Assembly (NCBI GenBank): GCA_963969395.1
Contig: OZ017799.1
Location: 25,856,501-25,920,500 of the forward strand
Length of the DNA: 64,000 bases
Source of the DNA: Pseudoscleropodium purum
Taxonomy: Eukaryota; Streptophyta; Bryopsida; Hypnales; Brachytheciaceae
Direction: 5' to 3'
This document shows positions 12,510 to 25,800 of this stretch, in pieces; position 1 is the stretch's first letter, and the number at the start of each line of letters is the position of its first letter. The notes beneath the pieces were generated by a model that saw only the letters and a program-made list of their open reading frames with translations, had not been told where the DNA came from and did no database searches. A program made the translations under genes and the position numbers.

Positions 12510-13904
12510 CGTTTGAATCAACAACGGCACTTCCACAACGCTACAAGGATCTGCGCGTCCGAAGCTACCTAATTCAAAGATCAATGTCGAGCTCACGGCA
12601 GTCGGTTGACGAAGGAGACCAAACCACTACTATACCGAGAGCGCAGCAAAAACGAGGGACTTCCACATTAACTCGCTCCACTCGAGCTTAACATCTACAG
12701 ACGGACAGACGGAGGCAGGCGCTAACTAGAACGTAAAAATAATAATCCTAATACACTTAAGCATTCGGCAACCAATAGGGGTAGTCACAGCTTTTTCAAC
12801 TTGAGCTCACTTCTCCAAGAATTGTGATGCGACGTTTTGTGGTTGGCATTCCTAGTGCTACAGACATCACATTCTTCGATGTGGGAGTTTGTCATTTCTT
12901 CTCCTCCACAAGTGAAGAAACAACACTTCATTCTCCAACTTCACACTTCTTTTGATCTTCTGCTCCTCCATTTCACCCCTCTACCAACTAGGCACTCAAT
13001 CGCATGTTCTTCACTTCATCCTCAACCTCTTTGATTGGGCCCTTGTTTCAAGCAAAATTGCCCATTGTTTGCATTTTCATCCTCCATGCTTGCCGCACCA
13101 AAAGGAGGGTCACACCTTCTTCATGCAAAGTGGCTCTCCATTGGCTCCTTGATTTTCTCACCAACTTCTCCAACTTCGTAGAAATTTGCTTCTTGGAGGA
13201 GATGTGACTACCTCTAATAATTTTGCACATTTTCTTTGACAACTAATACCCTACTCACTAGGCACATGAAGAGTAAGCCAAATCTATGGTTATTGTTTTG
13301 CAATTTTTTTATGTTCTTTTTTTTTTTTGAAACATATAGCCTTTGAGGGCCACAATTAGACTAGCATGACACAACATCAAAGGCAACCTAGCTTGAGAAA
13401 TCCCCTCCTAGTGCACTAGAACAAAGAGCCCCCATGCTAGCAATGTCAATACAAAGAGTTGAATTGAGAACCATGTAGATTCTAATAGAAATCCCTATCA
13501 CTCGTCTATCACCTTAGGTAGTTTCGTATCATTTTGGACCTTTATATTCTTTTTTCAATGATTTGAAATTTTACAAGAAGCATGTTTTTACAAATTATTC
13601 ATACCCTCTTCTTAAAGAAGGGGGGTGTATGAAGCATTTATGTAGTTTATGTTTAACCTATAAATTAATGACATAGTGGACATTTCCTAGCCAATTAATG
13701 ATAAAGAGTCTCTCCATGCAAGTCAAAAGTGCAATTATTCATCTTTGGAATTTTGTGTAAAAAGAGAAGGTCTTCTACAATAGTTTGACTTCTAATGAGT
13801 GCTTTTGCATTTTTCTAAGCCAACAATTTACATGGTAACAAAACAAATGATTTCCAGGGTGACCAACTCAACATTTAAGGATTAATCTCTACAATTTAAC
13901 TTGT
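12510..13904. other. Upstream region of SELENOF-like gene and intergenic DNA
   Basis: The first 220 bases are GC-richer and should contain the 5' leader and promoter of the minus-strand SELENOF-like gene. From about 12.74 kb the sequence turns AT-rich. A C/T-rich stretch around 12.9-13.2 kb looks like old transposon sequence, but I cannot assign it. No gene is seen. Confidence 0.5.
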
Positions 13905-15840
13905 TAAAATAAACCCTCCTAAAATTCTAGAATAAGAAGCCTTACCAACTACAATATCAAGTTGCTAGAATTTCCAAAATAAGTATTTTCAACTCTTTCT
14001 AAATGGTTAGATTTCATCTTTCAAAATATTCACACAAAATGTAAAGATCTTACAACTTATTACCTTCCAATAGTATGTGGAAAAACTAAATTGGGAATAT
14101 ATATATAAATCTGAAACAAAAAAAATTCATATCCATGCTTGAAAAAAATACAAAATAGAAAGAAGGAGAGTATGATTTAAAATAATAAATTGTTAAAAAT
14201 TTTGCTATGGAATTAAGAAATGCAAATTCTAATGCTTATAATGTTGTAGTAAACAATCTATACCAATTCTCTAAGTGGGGGGCATTACTAATTTATTTAG
14301 ATGTAATGTGCAATCAAATGAAGGGTACTTTTAATTACCTTGGCCTAAATTTTAGACAATATTTAGAAGTAAGCTAGCATGGCTTAAATGCAATATTTTT
14401 CATTAAAAATAATGAAGGGTAGGGAATAATACACAAATTTACCAATTTTTTTTCTAAAATAACTAAGGGAAAAATATCCCTCTAAAACTTGAACTTTTAA
14501 ACATTATGGTAAGTAGAATATGAATATCCAAGGAGCTGGATCCTACGCTTTTGTAGACAATAGTTATGATTACTAATGGATGAAAACTAATAGAAGAGTT
14601 GCTATGGATGATGTTAAGTCAATTATGTTTATGATTAGCCTTCATTTTCTATTTCTATTTTTATGTACATAGACTTTAGCTTTTCACATTTTCAAAGCAT
14701 GATAGTGAAACTTCCTTTGTGTAGCCTTCAGTTCTAAATTGAATTCTTGGACTCCATCTTCAATCTATGGGTTATGTTTTTGAAAGCAAGGCTTGCATTT
14801 CTCCACAAAGCATTGTTTATTCTCAACCTAAACCCTAAATCCCTTGTGTACATGCTTTGAAAGAATATCTTACTAGATACTATGTCAACTACTTTGCCTA
14901 TGCCCTCATAAATAGTTTAAATATGTTGGAATAAAATTGTAGATATGAACTTCACTTTAAATGTGCTTGAATATATCAACTAGATGTTTTGGATTTAGAT
15001 TTCAATGTGCTAGAATGTATTGGCTGTTTTAGAATGTAGTGGACTTGAGTTCCTTTCAAAATGTTGCACTTTTTGTTGTCTACTATACGTTACATAGAGT
15101 ATCATGTATGCATGCCAAACTTTTAATAATAAACTCTTTTTTGATCCCATAAATGTTAATGAGAATCGCGCAATTCTTTGTTCAAAATCAACATAGGGTA
15201 CTAAAAAACACATGAATTTAAAAAAAAATTAAAGATAGGGTACACAAAATAAGCACAATTTAGAAATTTACATAAAGATTGCCCTATATAAATTCAATAA
15301 AATTACCTACATAGCCCCTTTACAATAGGGGCTTGAACACAAGTGATGTCTAAAGATACTATATAGTGCACCTCTCGAGCACCAATTGTTATAATTTTTT
15401 TCCCAAAATATTGAAAATTGACTTAAATAAAGGACTTCAAAGTTTATCTTAAAGTAGAGATTCTACAACTACCGGCAAACTAAAATTCTCCATATCTTTC
15501 ATTTTATTAATCAAAAGAAAATGGTTCAAAAATATCCCTGTACATATAAATCTAGAAACATAATTTTGAATTTTTATTGCTTAAAAAAGCAATTTTTTGA
15601 GCAACTTTTTGAGCTGCCTAAGTTGCATGTTGAGCAATGAAAAGTATAAATCATGAAAAAGCTTCTTAACCATAAAATCAAATTAAAGTTATAAAAAATA
15701 GTATGCCTTCAAAAGCTACTCTTTTGTCAAAAGTTGTGTGAAATTTTTAAAGATAAAAAAAATTTGTTCGTAATGAGTTGCTTCAAATCACTATGTTGCA
15801 ATAATGCATTATCTGAAACATCAAGGGTTAATTAGGATTT
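13905..15840 (+). repeat. Dispersed repeat, copy A
   Basis: This stretch aligns by eye, in order, with parts of 28.7-31.45 kb (copy B), 35.34-35.94 kb (copy C) and, in reverse orientation, the right flank at 53.78-54.71 kb (copy A'). Shared landmarks in order are CACCCTCCTAAAATT-like text, GTTAGATTTCATCTTT, the AGAAAGAAGGAGAGTATGA segment, and the block ending near AAATCACTATGTTGC. No long frame is kept, so it is non-coding or badly decayed. The outer boundary of the palindrome, near 15,031, falls inside it. Confidence 0.65.
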
Positions 15841-18800
15841 TCAAAAGAATTAAACACCTTATAACATTTTTCATCCAATCATTCTTCAAAGATAAATTAT
15901 AGATGCATTTAATGTACTATTATTCATTAATTTTTCTTCAAACTCATATTGAATTAGTTATGATGTTTTGAAGTTGGAATCAATGGTGATTTTCAAAAAG
16001 TATACATAACCTGAAATTGTCAAATTTGATATATTGAAAATTCCAATGCGTACTTGAGGGCCAAAAGACTTTTTGTGAAAAAAAGGGATTTTTTGAGCAT
16101 CCTACTATAATCAAGGAATCTCGTTGGTAAAATAAAGTATAAATTTCTTAGACATCAAAGTAAAAAACAAACCTAGAGTTGTACATTAATGCAATCTACC
16201 TGAGCTTACCTTCAACAAACATAGGCAAAATCAAGTAGGCTCTATATTCTATTAATTAGTCCTTGACCCTTTGGAAAGGTTTTCAATAGCCTCAAAGTCT
16301 AAAATCAACCTGAGTTGTAGTCCAAAACCTTTGATTAATTTCTACTTGTACGTATGGGTAAGTACAAAATTGTCATTAACCAAAAATAATCAAATTCATG
16401 CCTAGATGAAGACATGAATTTTGAAGATGTACAAGGTTTAAACATTAAAACTTTGTATCAATTAATTGTAAACTTATCACTGTATGCTAGAAATTCATAA
16501 CATGTTCTTACAATGTCTAAATAATGCATCATAAATTGTGTTGAATCTAATATTGTAAGTTTCTATAATATCCGGTTTAGAAATCTAAAGCTTAGTGAAA
16601 AGTTCCATTGCATATACTATGCTAAGTAGAATTTCTATTAGGGATACCAAATAAAAAAGCAAAATCAACCACTTTTAGAATCCTTTACAACTAGATTAAA
16701 AAAAATACTTTTTTTCAATTTATCTAATTACAAAATTTATCGGCCTCCACTTGTAGAGGTGACAAGAGTTAAAAATGTGCCCTAATTTATTTCTATCCTT
16801 TTTGGTCCTCCACATTTGTGAGTATCACTTTATCTACATTGCAGAAAATTCTAGGCCTTAGTTACGGTATTTGCTTACATGTAATTGTATAAATAAAAAA
16901 TTATTAGCCAAAACTGTCTCACAAAAAAATTGTTAGCCAAAGTCAAATTTTGTGCCCCTTCAAATTTCAATTTTTTTTTAATTTGAAAAAAAATAATATT
17001 AAAATAATTTGTTCTATAGGAGCATCCACCAAAAGTCAAACAATCCTCCACAAGGCCCAAACTTTTTGTAATGACTTTTTTATATGCAACTTATATTCTT
17101 CTTTCATTCAAGTTTATAGTTTATCTTTCAATTGGAAACTTACAACTAGACAATTAATATTTCACTAGCCAATTTGGAACTTATACCTTGAGTACTCACT
17201 AAATCACATGTTGACTTGAAATATGTCCTTACATGACAAAAATGGCATTTGTTGGCCCACATTTTGAACTTGGTTTTGAATTATTGTTTTTCTCTCATGT
17301 TTCCCTCCACACTTACTTCTCATTCATGTACTCAAATTCCAAATTGGATTATCACTAATTTGCAAACAATATCCTCAACTTTCCAACATTCATTTAATTA
17401 CTTGCTACACAAATATGACCTTCAATTCCACACTTACAAATGATTCTCCAATTCATCAAACATTCCTACAAATTAACTTTCTTATTTGATAATCTCTCAA
17501 TCACTTTGCAAACAAAACTTTCAATTGATTTAATATACAAACTCACTCATGTAAGTTGCAACAACTTTGAATATTATTCTCAATTAATCTCCAAATCACA
17601 AATCTAGGAACACACAATTAATTATCATAAAATTTTCCAACTAGTTTGTCTACAATAATACAATAGAATCAACACACAATTTGAAATTCAAACTTCCACA
17701 CAAACACAAATTTTAAACACTTCCAATTACTACACATAATGATCAATTGAAACATATACAAATACAATCACACATGCTCATCACACACCACCAATTTGAA
17801 TCTATATCCACACATAAGCCACAAACGGCATTTGATTTTAAGACAAGAAAATCACAAAACAAAACATGTCCAAAAGGATTGGACTCTCGTACTCATCTCA
17901 AAAGTGGGTGAAAAACAACTTGAATAGCTGAGTTTTAAATATCTAAATTGACATACATTATACATGTGTAAACAACTATCAAAATTACCAAATTCCTCAA
18001 ACTAAGTGCTAATAGTCTCTTTGTCCCTAAATAAATCCGGAGTTTCCAAATATACTTGTCCCAAATTAAATTTGAAATCGGCTCTTCACAACTTGATCCA
18101 CAACAATCAAAGATAGTTCAAATACCTTGAAGTAGATACCACAATGTAGTCAAAGTCTACAACTATTCAATCCTTCCAAAGGGAATTGAAATGCAACCTC
18201 TAATCAACCAAGGGTGATGAATTCAACCCACAATTGTAAAACACCCATTACTAACAAATCTCTTGTTGAGAAATTTCTTGGAGCTGAATTATGGGACATC
18301 GTTGGAATTGAATTTAGATGACACCATAGGACTTCCCTACACTGTTTAGCATTGCTCAAACAATGATCCAAATTAATAACACTGTAGCAATTCAAAAAGA
18401 GAGGAAATCTATGAATTTCAAAACATGTTTGTACTATCCACTGCTTCATTGTTGATTTCCATTCCTTCACGGCAAATAGGGTTGACTAGAAGTAATTATG
18501 CAATCTTTTGAAAATCGAAACACCCCACATGTTAATCTAGCCATATCTAGAAAATCCCAAGAATTATTTCAAGAGAGAGAGTATCAAACTAGTTTGGAAA
18601 ATGTTACCATTTACACTACCAAAATGGAACCAGAATGCCAATTTGCAATCATACCAAATCAAAAGCTTACTTACACTACAAAAAAACAAAGGTTTAAATG
18701 ACTTGTCCACAATGATTGCAGTAGTCATTTCTTCTCCACAATGGCAACCAAAGCAGTCATTTTGCAATCATTGTTGTATTGCGGTCATTGTGGACAAGTC

Positions 18801-19549
18801 ATTAATACCCTTGTTTTTTTAGTAGTGTTGGAGATTCCAAAGTCTACAAACTCACCCCAATTTTGACCTGAAAACGGCTCCACAAACATTTAATTTGTTA
18901 GCGACCCTACAAAGTTAACTCACTTTTGTTTTCACTAATTGTTCTTGCATAATCTTCTCATGTACTTCCAATTTGGCTGCCAAATCACTCGTTGTTGTGC
19001 TATGAAATAGTCTTAAATGTTTGTCCATGAAACTTTAGTAGTTGGAGTCTTTCATTACTTGAATTGAAGTCCCCCATGCATCAGCAATTAGCATTAGGAT
19101 TTCGAAGTGCACACACTCAATTGCAAAGAATTGCATTCACAATCAACTCCAAATTCTCAAGGCTGGATGAATTTTTTCACCATACGATTTAAGAAAATAA
19201 AACTACGGATAATTTCCCTAAAATTTTGACATCTATTCTTAGAATCATTTTCCGCCTGCTCTACTTTATAACTCGAACTACTGTAATGATAAGCTTTCGG
19301 CAACCCCGGCCAAGCCCAGGACGACATCCAAATTATTGAAGCCGAAGCCGGGACGCACTGCAGACCCGCCCGCCTCTGGAGGCCGATGGATGAAACCTAG
19401 AACATCATGTCACTTGGGCGTCTCAGTAAGGGGACGGACTGCGCCTCCTTTCGGTTCGTCGCCGTGGAGGATGAGAAGATCTATTAATTCATCCACGTGA
19501 ACGAATGTCGTCGACTCTGGCGCGGAAGAACGTACCGCGAGGGAGCTGG
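15841..19549. other. AT-rich intergenic DNA within left arm
   Basis: No gene is visible. The stretch includes a CACTA-like MITE at 18674-18827 and otherwise unassigned AT-rich sequence. Close to 19.2 kb composition rises toward the beta-adaptin promoter. The mirror image lies at about 49,261-52,969. Confidence 0.6.
18674..18827. mobile_element. Small CACTA-like MITE, 154 bp
   Basis: The left end CACTACAAAAAAACAAAGG pairs with the right end, whose reverse complement is CACTACTAAAAAAACAAGGG. The inverted match extends inward about 47 bases through ATGACTTGTCCACAATGA. Flanks TTA and TTG match at two of three positions, so the target duplication has decayed or the border is off by a base. It has no coding capacity. 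An identical copy sits in the right arm at 49983-50136. Confidence 0.7.
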
Positions 19550-19804
19550 CTGGACTCGTCTCTCTCCCCCCCCCCCTCTCTCTGTCTCTCCACTGGACGA
19601 CGACTGACCGAGCCGCAGACGAACTGATAATAATATCGACAGTTCCCCGATTACGGAACTTGTTGCTGCTGCTGCTGCTGCGGTGCAGCGCATTTTGGTT
19701 GCACCGATCCGTCGATCCTCGCCCGCAGTGAAACGCCCATTGTCCCTCGCGTCCTCCTTCTTCCTGCCGTGGTGCATGGTTTTTGGTACCCCCCGTGGGG
19801 CACG
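19550..19804 (+). promoter_or_regulatory. Beta-adaptin 5' leader, CT-rich with CTG run
   Basis: The sequence ahead of the beta-adaptin start is GC-rich and contains a C-run followed by CT repeats at about 19,561-19,591, and a short run of CTG triplets at about 19,665-19,682. CT-rich leaders are common in plant genes. The transcription start cannot be placed from sequence; a TTTATAA near 19,264-19,270 is a possible but unproven TATA box. The same leader is mirrored in the right arm. Confidence 0.45.
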
Positions 19805-19808
19805 ATGA
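19776..19808 (+). promoter_or_regulatory. uORF (10 codons) overlapping the main start as ATGA
   Basis: An ATG at 19776 opens a 10-codon frame out of phase with the adaptin. Its TGA (19806-19808) overlaps the main ATG (19805-19807) as ATGA. It begins only 29 bases upstream of the main start, so it lies in the mRNA unless the leader is extremely short. A stop-start overlap of this type permits termination-reinitiation or leaky scanning and could tune adaptin output. Function is inferred. Confidence 0.5.
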
Positions 19809-22800
19809 GCGGCCATGACGCCAAGTATTTCACCACCACCAAGAAGGGCGAGATCCATGAGCTCAAGGAGGAGCTCAATTCGCAATACAAGGTACGTTCC
19901 CCAGTTCGGCCATGTTCAGGGGTCTACGCCTCCTCCGTTTCGCCATTGGCGCTGCTCCCCCGGATTGTGGAACAGATTGGAGCGTGTTACGCTCCGCTGC
20001 GGAACTGCGCGCTCCAGGGTTGTAGTAAATACGCTGCTTTGGCGAAGACTTTTGCTGTGCGGATTTTGTGTTTGATTTAGGGTTAGGCGTTATGCAGCGG
20101 CAGTGGCTCTCTGGCATTCCCGCAGTGTTGGCATTCGTCGTGGCTCTGTGCTGACCCACTCCAAGCCCTGACCGCGCACATCGGTCCGCGGGGTAGCTCG
20201 AAGGGCTCTCGATCGGGACTGTGGAACAGGCAGCTGGCTTAGGTCACGGTGGGTTGACCGGGACATTTCTTCCCGTTCGAATCTCGCAGATTTCTTGGAA
20301 CGGAGATCGATGCCGATGGAATCAGTCACTCGTCTGTGATCCCCTGTTTGATCAATTCCATCCCAAGGGTGTCTTTCTGGTCGAACGTAGGTCAGGACCC
20401 CAATCAAACAGTAATGTCGTCGAAAGAGCTCGTCTGCCTCTCTTGCCAGAAGCTAATCAATGGTCCTAAGGATTGCCGTTCGACCCTTGGTTTCACAATT
20501 CAGTTTTGCGAAGGGGACCGCATTCTTAGACGCTGCCAGGGGTGTAGTACATGACCTGTCTCTTTGATGCCTGGATCCATTCATGGAGAGTGGGTCGCTC
20601 AAGAAAGTGCTCAGTAGTTACTCATTATCTCTGGGATGCCCTCGACGTCTGCGTGATCCCCTATACCTTCCAGAACTCCCCTTATCGGAGATTTTTGTGC
20701 TTCATTAGTGACGCTGATCCTATAATTCGTCAATTGTAGGACCAACTGTTCCGTCCGAACCAATAATCGAACCTTAATTGCTGCATCCAGCAATGTCGTG
20801 AGTTTGTCAGAATCGTGGTTGTCCATTTCTTAGCATTTACTCCGTGAGGATTCACACTTGCCGTCCGAACTGGTGCCTTTGGACTTCACCTCATACCCTG
20901 CTCGATATATTCCTTTTTTCATCCTCTCGCGTTCTTCTCAGCTTAGATTATGCAGTTGGTGTGGCTTGCTGCATATGTTTCTTGGTAGGAAAGCTCATCG
21001 AACTGTGCTTTATTTCCTACAGGTCTTTTGTGAATGCTTTGTTGTTTGATCGCCGACGATTTTGTTTCCAGTGAGGCTTTTTTCATCCTCTTCTACTGCA
21101 AGTGGGGTTGGTTGAGTTTGAATACCCGCGTACTCGGCGTTGGTGCTTGCTCCCTCGCGACACAGAATAACCTTTTGTGTTTGATGTGGCATACTGCAGG
21201 ACAAAAAGAAGGATGCAGTGAAGAAGGTTATTGCTGCAATGACCGTTGGTAAGGATGTGTCCATGCTGTTCACCGATGTGGTCAACTGCATGCAAACCGA
21301 AAATTTGGAGCTCAAGAAGCTTGTGTACTTGTACCTTATCAACTATGCCAAGAGCCACCCTGACTTGGCGATACTTGCCGTGAACACATTTGTGAAGGTT
21401 TGTAGTTTAAACTAACACGTTATATGCATGCCTTGATGTGTGTGTGTGTGTGTGTGTGTGTGTTTGTTTGACTACTTTAAGCGTGCAAGATGCCTCCAAG
21501 TTCTCATCCACTGATGCTCAGTAATATTTGACGGTATGGTTTATTTTGGTTATGATACCGGCGTTGATGATGACGGCGATGATGTTGAATTTCTTGCACA
21601 GGATTCTCAAGATCCAAATCCTTTGATACGAGCATTGGCTGTGAGGACAATGGGTTGTATCAGGGTCGACAAGATCACAGAGTATCTGTGTGACCCTCTT
21701 CAAAGGTGTCTGAAGGTTAGCTCTTGAGTGCCTTAATAATGTTTTATTCGTCTGAAGTCCGTTTGCTTTCATAGTTATGATTGTGATTTTTGGTATTGCA
21801 GCTATTTTGCCTGCTAGAAACGAGAGGAGGTGATACTTTTAGGCTATCCTGCGTGTTCCTTTATTATTAGGGGATGTAGAATCTGAAACAGTCACCTGCA
21901 AGATTCATGCCTCGAGAGAGCACCTTCTCGCTTTTGATTTAAATCGTTGCCCTTTTCCTATTTTATCGTCCATGTGCTTTCTTCTGGTATGGGAATTTTT
22001 CGTTTTTTCTTGCATCTTTCTCTGGTTATTCTTGGGTTTCTGAACTCGGTTGATTATGCAGGACGATGATCCTTACGTTCGAAAGACTGCAGCCGTTTGT
22101 GTAGCGAAGTTGCATGACATCAATGCAGAGCTGGTAGAGGACAGAGGGTTTCTGGAGTCCCTAAAGGACATGATATCCGATAGCAATCCCATGGTTGTTG
22201 CAAACGCCGTGGCAGCACTTGCTGAAATTCAAGAGGGTAGCAGCAAGAATATTTTTGAGATCACAAATCACACACTATTCAAGCTTTTGGCGGCTCTCAA
22301 TGAGTGCACAGAGTGCGTGTTCTCTAATTGCTTTTCTGTTTCTGGGCATGTCGGTTTAGATCACCCTAACTTTCAAATCCCTCTTACGCGAGAACAGATT
22401 ACAAGTGCAATGTTTCAGTCAAACCGCCCATGTTATTAAAGCCCTGCGAAGGATTATTTAACTCGATGGCAAACAGGCAGTACTGTTTTGAACGTAGAGT
22501 CTGATTGCAGGTGGGGCCAGGTTTTTATTTTGGATGCTTTATCTAAATACAAAGCGAAGGATATCCGTGACGCTGAGAATATTGTGGAGCGCATAACTCC
22601 TCGCCTGCAGCATGCCAATTGCGCTGTAGTTCTATCGGCCGTGAAGGTACTCTATTTGTGAATCCTCGCAGCTGTGGTGGTCCGTGTTGCCTGCTTCTTC
22701 TTCTGCCTCTTCTGGCAGACTCGACAGTCATCTGTGTCTTACTCCTCAGTTCGTGAGCAATTGTTGATGGTTGAGATCTTGTGGTGGGCAGCTGTCACCT

Positions 22801-25800
22801 AGTTGCCAAGGTTTTTTTGTAGTCACGTTAACAATCAAAGTCATACTGATTTGGGTGTTGTTATGAAGGTAATCTTGCTCCAAATGGAGCTCATTACCAG
22901 CACAGATGTTGTGCGAAACTTGTGTAAAAAGATGGCACCACCTTTGGTGACCCTTCTATCGGCCGAGCCTGAGATCCAGTATGTTGCACTTCGCAACATC
23001 AATCTTATTGTGCAGCGCCGTCCTGGAATTCTCGCACATGAGATCAAGGTTCACACTGAAAGCCCTTTCTTTGCTATTAATGCGTCTATAGCTGGGGTAT
23101 TCAGAGGAGCAATAGCAGACGCCCGTGGCCTATTTTTCGTGCATTGAACTGATGAACTAATCACGCCAGCAACGATGAATGTTTTATCGAGTCTGCCTTC
23201 TGTAACGCGATCGACACGCATAAGAGATGCTCAATCTATTTGCAGTTGAATTCGACGTTCAAAATGCAAGCTGTTTCTTTTGTTTTCGGATCAAGCCGTT
23301 CAATCTGACGCAGGTTTGTCTCATGTCCACAGGTGTTTTTCTGCAAGTACAACGATCCTATTTACGTGAAGATGGAGAAGCTGGAGATAATGATCAAACT
23401 CGCCTCTGACCGCAATATCGATCAGGTCTTGTTACCTATCTCTTCCCTCAATGTGGTGGACTTCTTTGAGATTAGCATTGTTCTCGAATGTTGATCTTGT
23501 CCCGAGTATGGGTTTGAATCTGGAGAGGTGAAGTTTTAGTACTGTGCAATGCAGGCATCCGAAGACAGAGAGATATTTGTCTGTGTAGAACCTTTAGCGT
23601 TTGGGATTCTATCAATTGATAAGCATGCTCCCTCATACAGGTTCTTTTGGAGTTCAAGGAGTATGCCACGGAAGTTGATGTCGATTTTGTGAGGAAAGCA
23701 GTTCGGGCCATAGGACGATGTGCAATCAAATTGGAGCGGGCGGCTGAGCGCTGTATTAATGTACTCTTGGATCTGATCAAGATCAAGGTCAACTACGTTG
23801 TTCAAGAAGCAATTATAGTGATCAAGGATATTTTTCGAAGATACCCTAATATGTAAGTGATCACAGCTGGATTTTGGACACTTCTCTGGAATTTGTTTTT
23901 TTAAGTGCTTTTCTCTGGTTCAGTTAAAATTGGTGTTTGCTTGTAGATGGGTTGTTGCCTTCTTTTATTGGGGCTAATGAGTATTCAATTGTCCTTTGAA
24001 CAGGTATGAGTCCATTATTGCTACACTTTGTGAAAGTTTAGATACTCTTGACGAGCCTGAAGCGAAGGTATTGCTTTGGACTTGGGGACATATATGCTCT
24101 TTTATTGCCCTGTGATCAAAGGCTTTGTGGTTGGTTTGTCTTTTTTATGCACACCGTTACATTATTCTCTTGTTATTGTTAATTTGGATTCGTTAAGGTT
24201 CCAAGGTTTTGCTTGTAATGATGTAATGTTTTGGCTCCGTATGCAGGCATCTATGATATGGATAATAGGTGAATATGCTGAGCGTATTGACAATGCAGAC
24301 GAGCTGCTTGAAAGTTTTCTTGAAACTTTCCCTGAAGAGCCTGCCCAGGTGCAGCTGCAACTTCTTACAGCTGCTGTGAAGCTTTTTCTGAAGAAGCCTA
24401 CTGAGGGTCCCCAACAGATGATTCAGGTACTTATCTTGCCTTCACCACTCTGATTTGGGCTTCCTCGTGTTTTTTAAGGACGCTCGTACACTGCTTGTGA
24501 ATGTTGTCATGTGCAGTTTCGCTGCAAGCAATGGGCGTTTTAAGTCCTTAGAAGGGCCACATGGCGCTAAGTGTGAGATATGAATAACATGCTGAACCGT
24601 ATTCTCATGTCCAGGTTGTGCTGAACAATGCTACGCAAGAAACCGATAATCCAGACTTGCGTGATCGTGCGTATGTGTATTGGCGTCTCCTTTCTACAGA
24701 CCCTGAGGTGTGTTGTTATTCGGTTTGCCAAATGTGCCCATGAATTTTAGGGGGTCCTCAGTAACAGGATGAATTGTGATGCCCCTGGCCCAAGCGTATA
24801 TCGCATCATATTTTTTTGATGGAAGTTTTTTGGCAGGATGCGAAGGTTTTAGTTCGTGTGCCGCATTGCGTTTGTATTTTTTTTGACAATGGTGTTTTCA
24901 GATTGTTGTGTATCAGAATCAGTGTTGTGTGAAAGTTTGAGATGAAACTAACCACTTGGATGTTCCTTCCAGGCTGCAAAAGACGTTGTTTTGGCTGAGA
25001 AGCCAACAATCAGTGATGATTCCAATAACTTAGACCCATCTCTTCTAGATGATTTGCTGGCTAATATCGCCACACTTGCATCTGTATATCACAAGCGCGC
25101 TGATGCATTTGTTAGTCGTGCGCGGGCAGTGGCTGCAAGAGAGGAAGACGATGAGTATGCTGATGGCCTGGATTCCGGGTCTGGCAATTCATCAGCTCCA
25201 GTTCCGGAGATGGCCACATCAAGCGCACCAGTGCCATCCACTACTGGTGCGGCTGTGCCTGCTGCTGGAAAAGGGGCAGCTGCTGCTCCAGCTCCTGTAC
25301 CTGATTTGTTAGGGGACCTAATGGGATTCGAATCAGCCTTGGTTCCAGTTGGACCTGCAACTGCTGCCGTTCCGTTAGAGTAAGCTTCCCACGCGTATTA
25401 GGCGTCCTGAATTGATTGGTTTGGGAAGTCCTCTTCAGTGCTGTTTTTTCAATTGGTTGGTGGCCGTCTGTTGCACATGGTCTGTCACAGTGTTTCAACT
25501 CCCTTTCCTACGAATATTTTTGTGTTTATATCGAGTTGGGTCATGGTTTCTGTATGGCATGCTCATATCCTGAGCGCTTTACAGATTTGATATCTTGTTC
25601 TACATACTTATAAAACACTGCTGTTTATGACTTGTATACAGGCCTCCTCTTCCTGTTCTCTTTCCAGCCACATCTGGCCAAGGTTTGCAAATATCTGGCC
25701 AACTGACAAGGCGCGAAGGAAAAGTGTTCTACAATCTCAAATTCGAGAATCATACTCAAACTCCTTTGGATAAATTCATGATCCAGTTCAACAAGAATAC

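Noticed and set aside
12510..12596. Upstream in-frame start for the SELENOF-like protein at 12596
   Set aside because: It would put 29 residues ahead of a clear signal peptide; the ATG at 12509 starts directly at the signal sequence.
19484..19885. 133-codon minus-strand frame over the adaptin leader (mirror 48925-49326)
   Set aside because: Antisense to the leader and exon 1, with low-complexity Ala/Gly/Arg content from CT and CTG repeats and no recognisable domain.
19892..21199. Several 60-110 codon frames in the 1.3-kb first intron of beta-adaptin
   Set aside because: This is a GC-rich intron between two well-supported exons; the frames show no homology or splice-consistent continuation.
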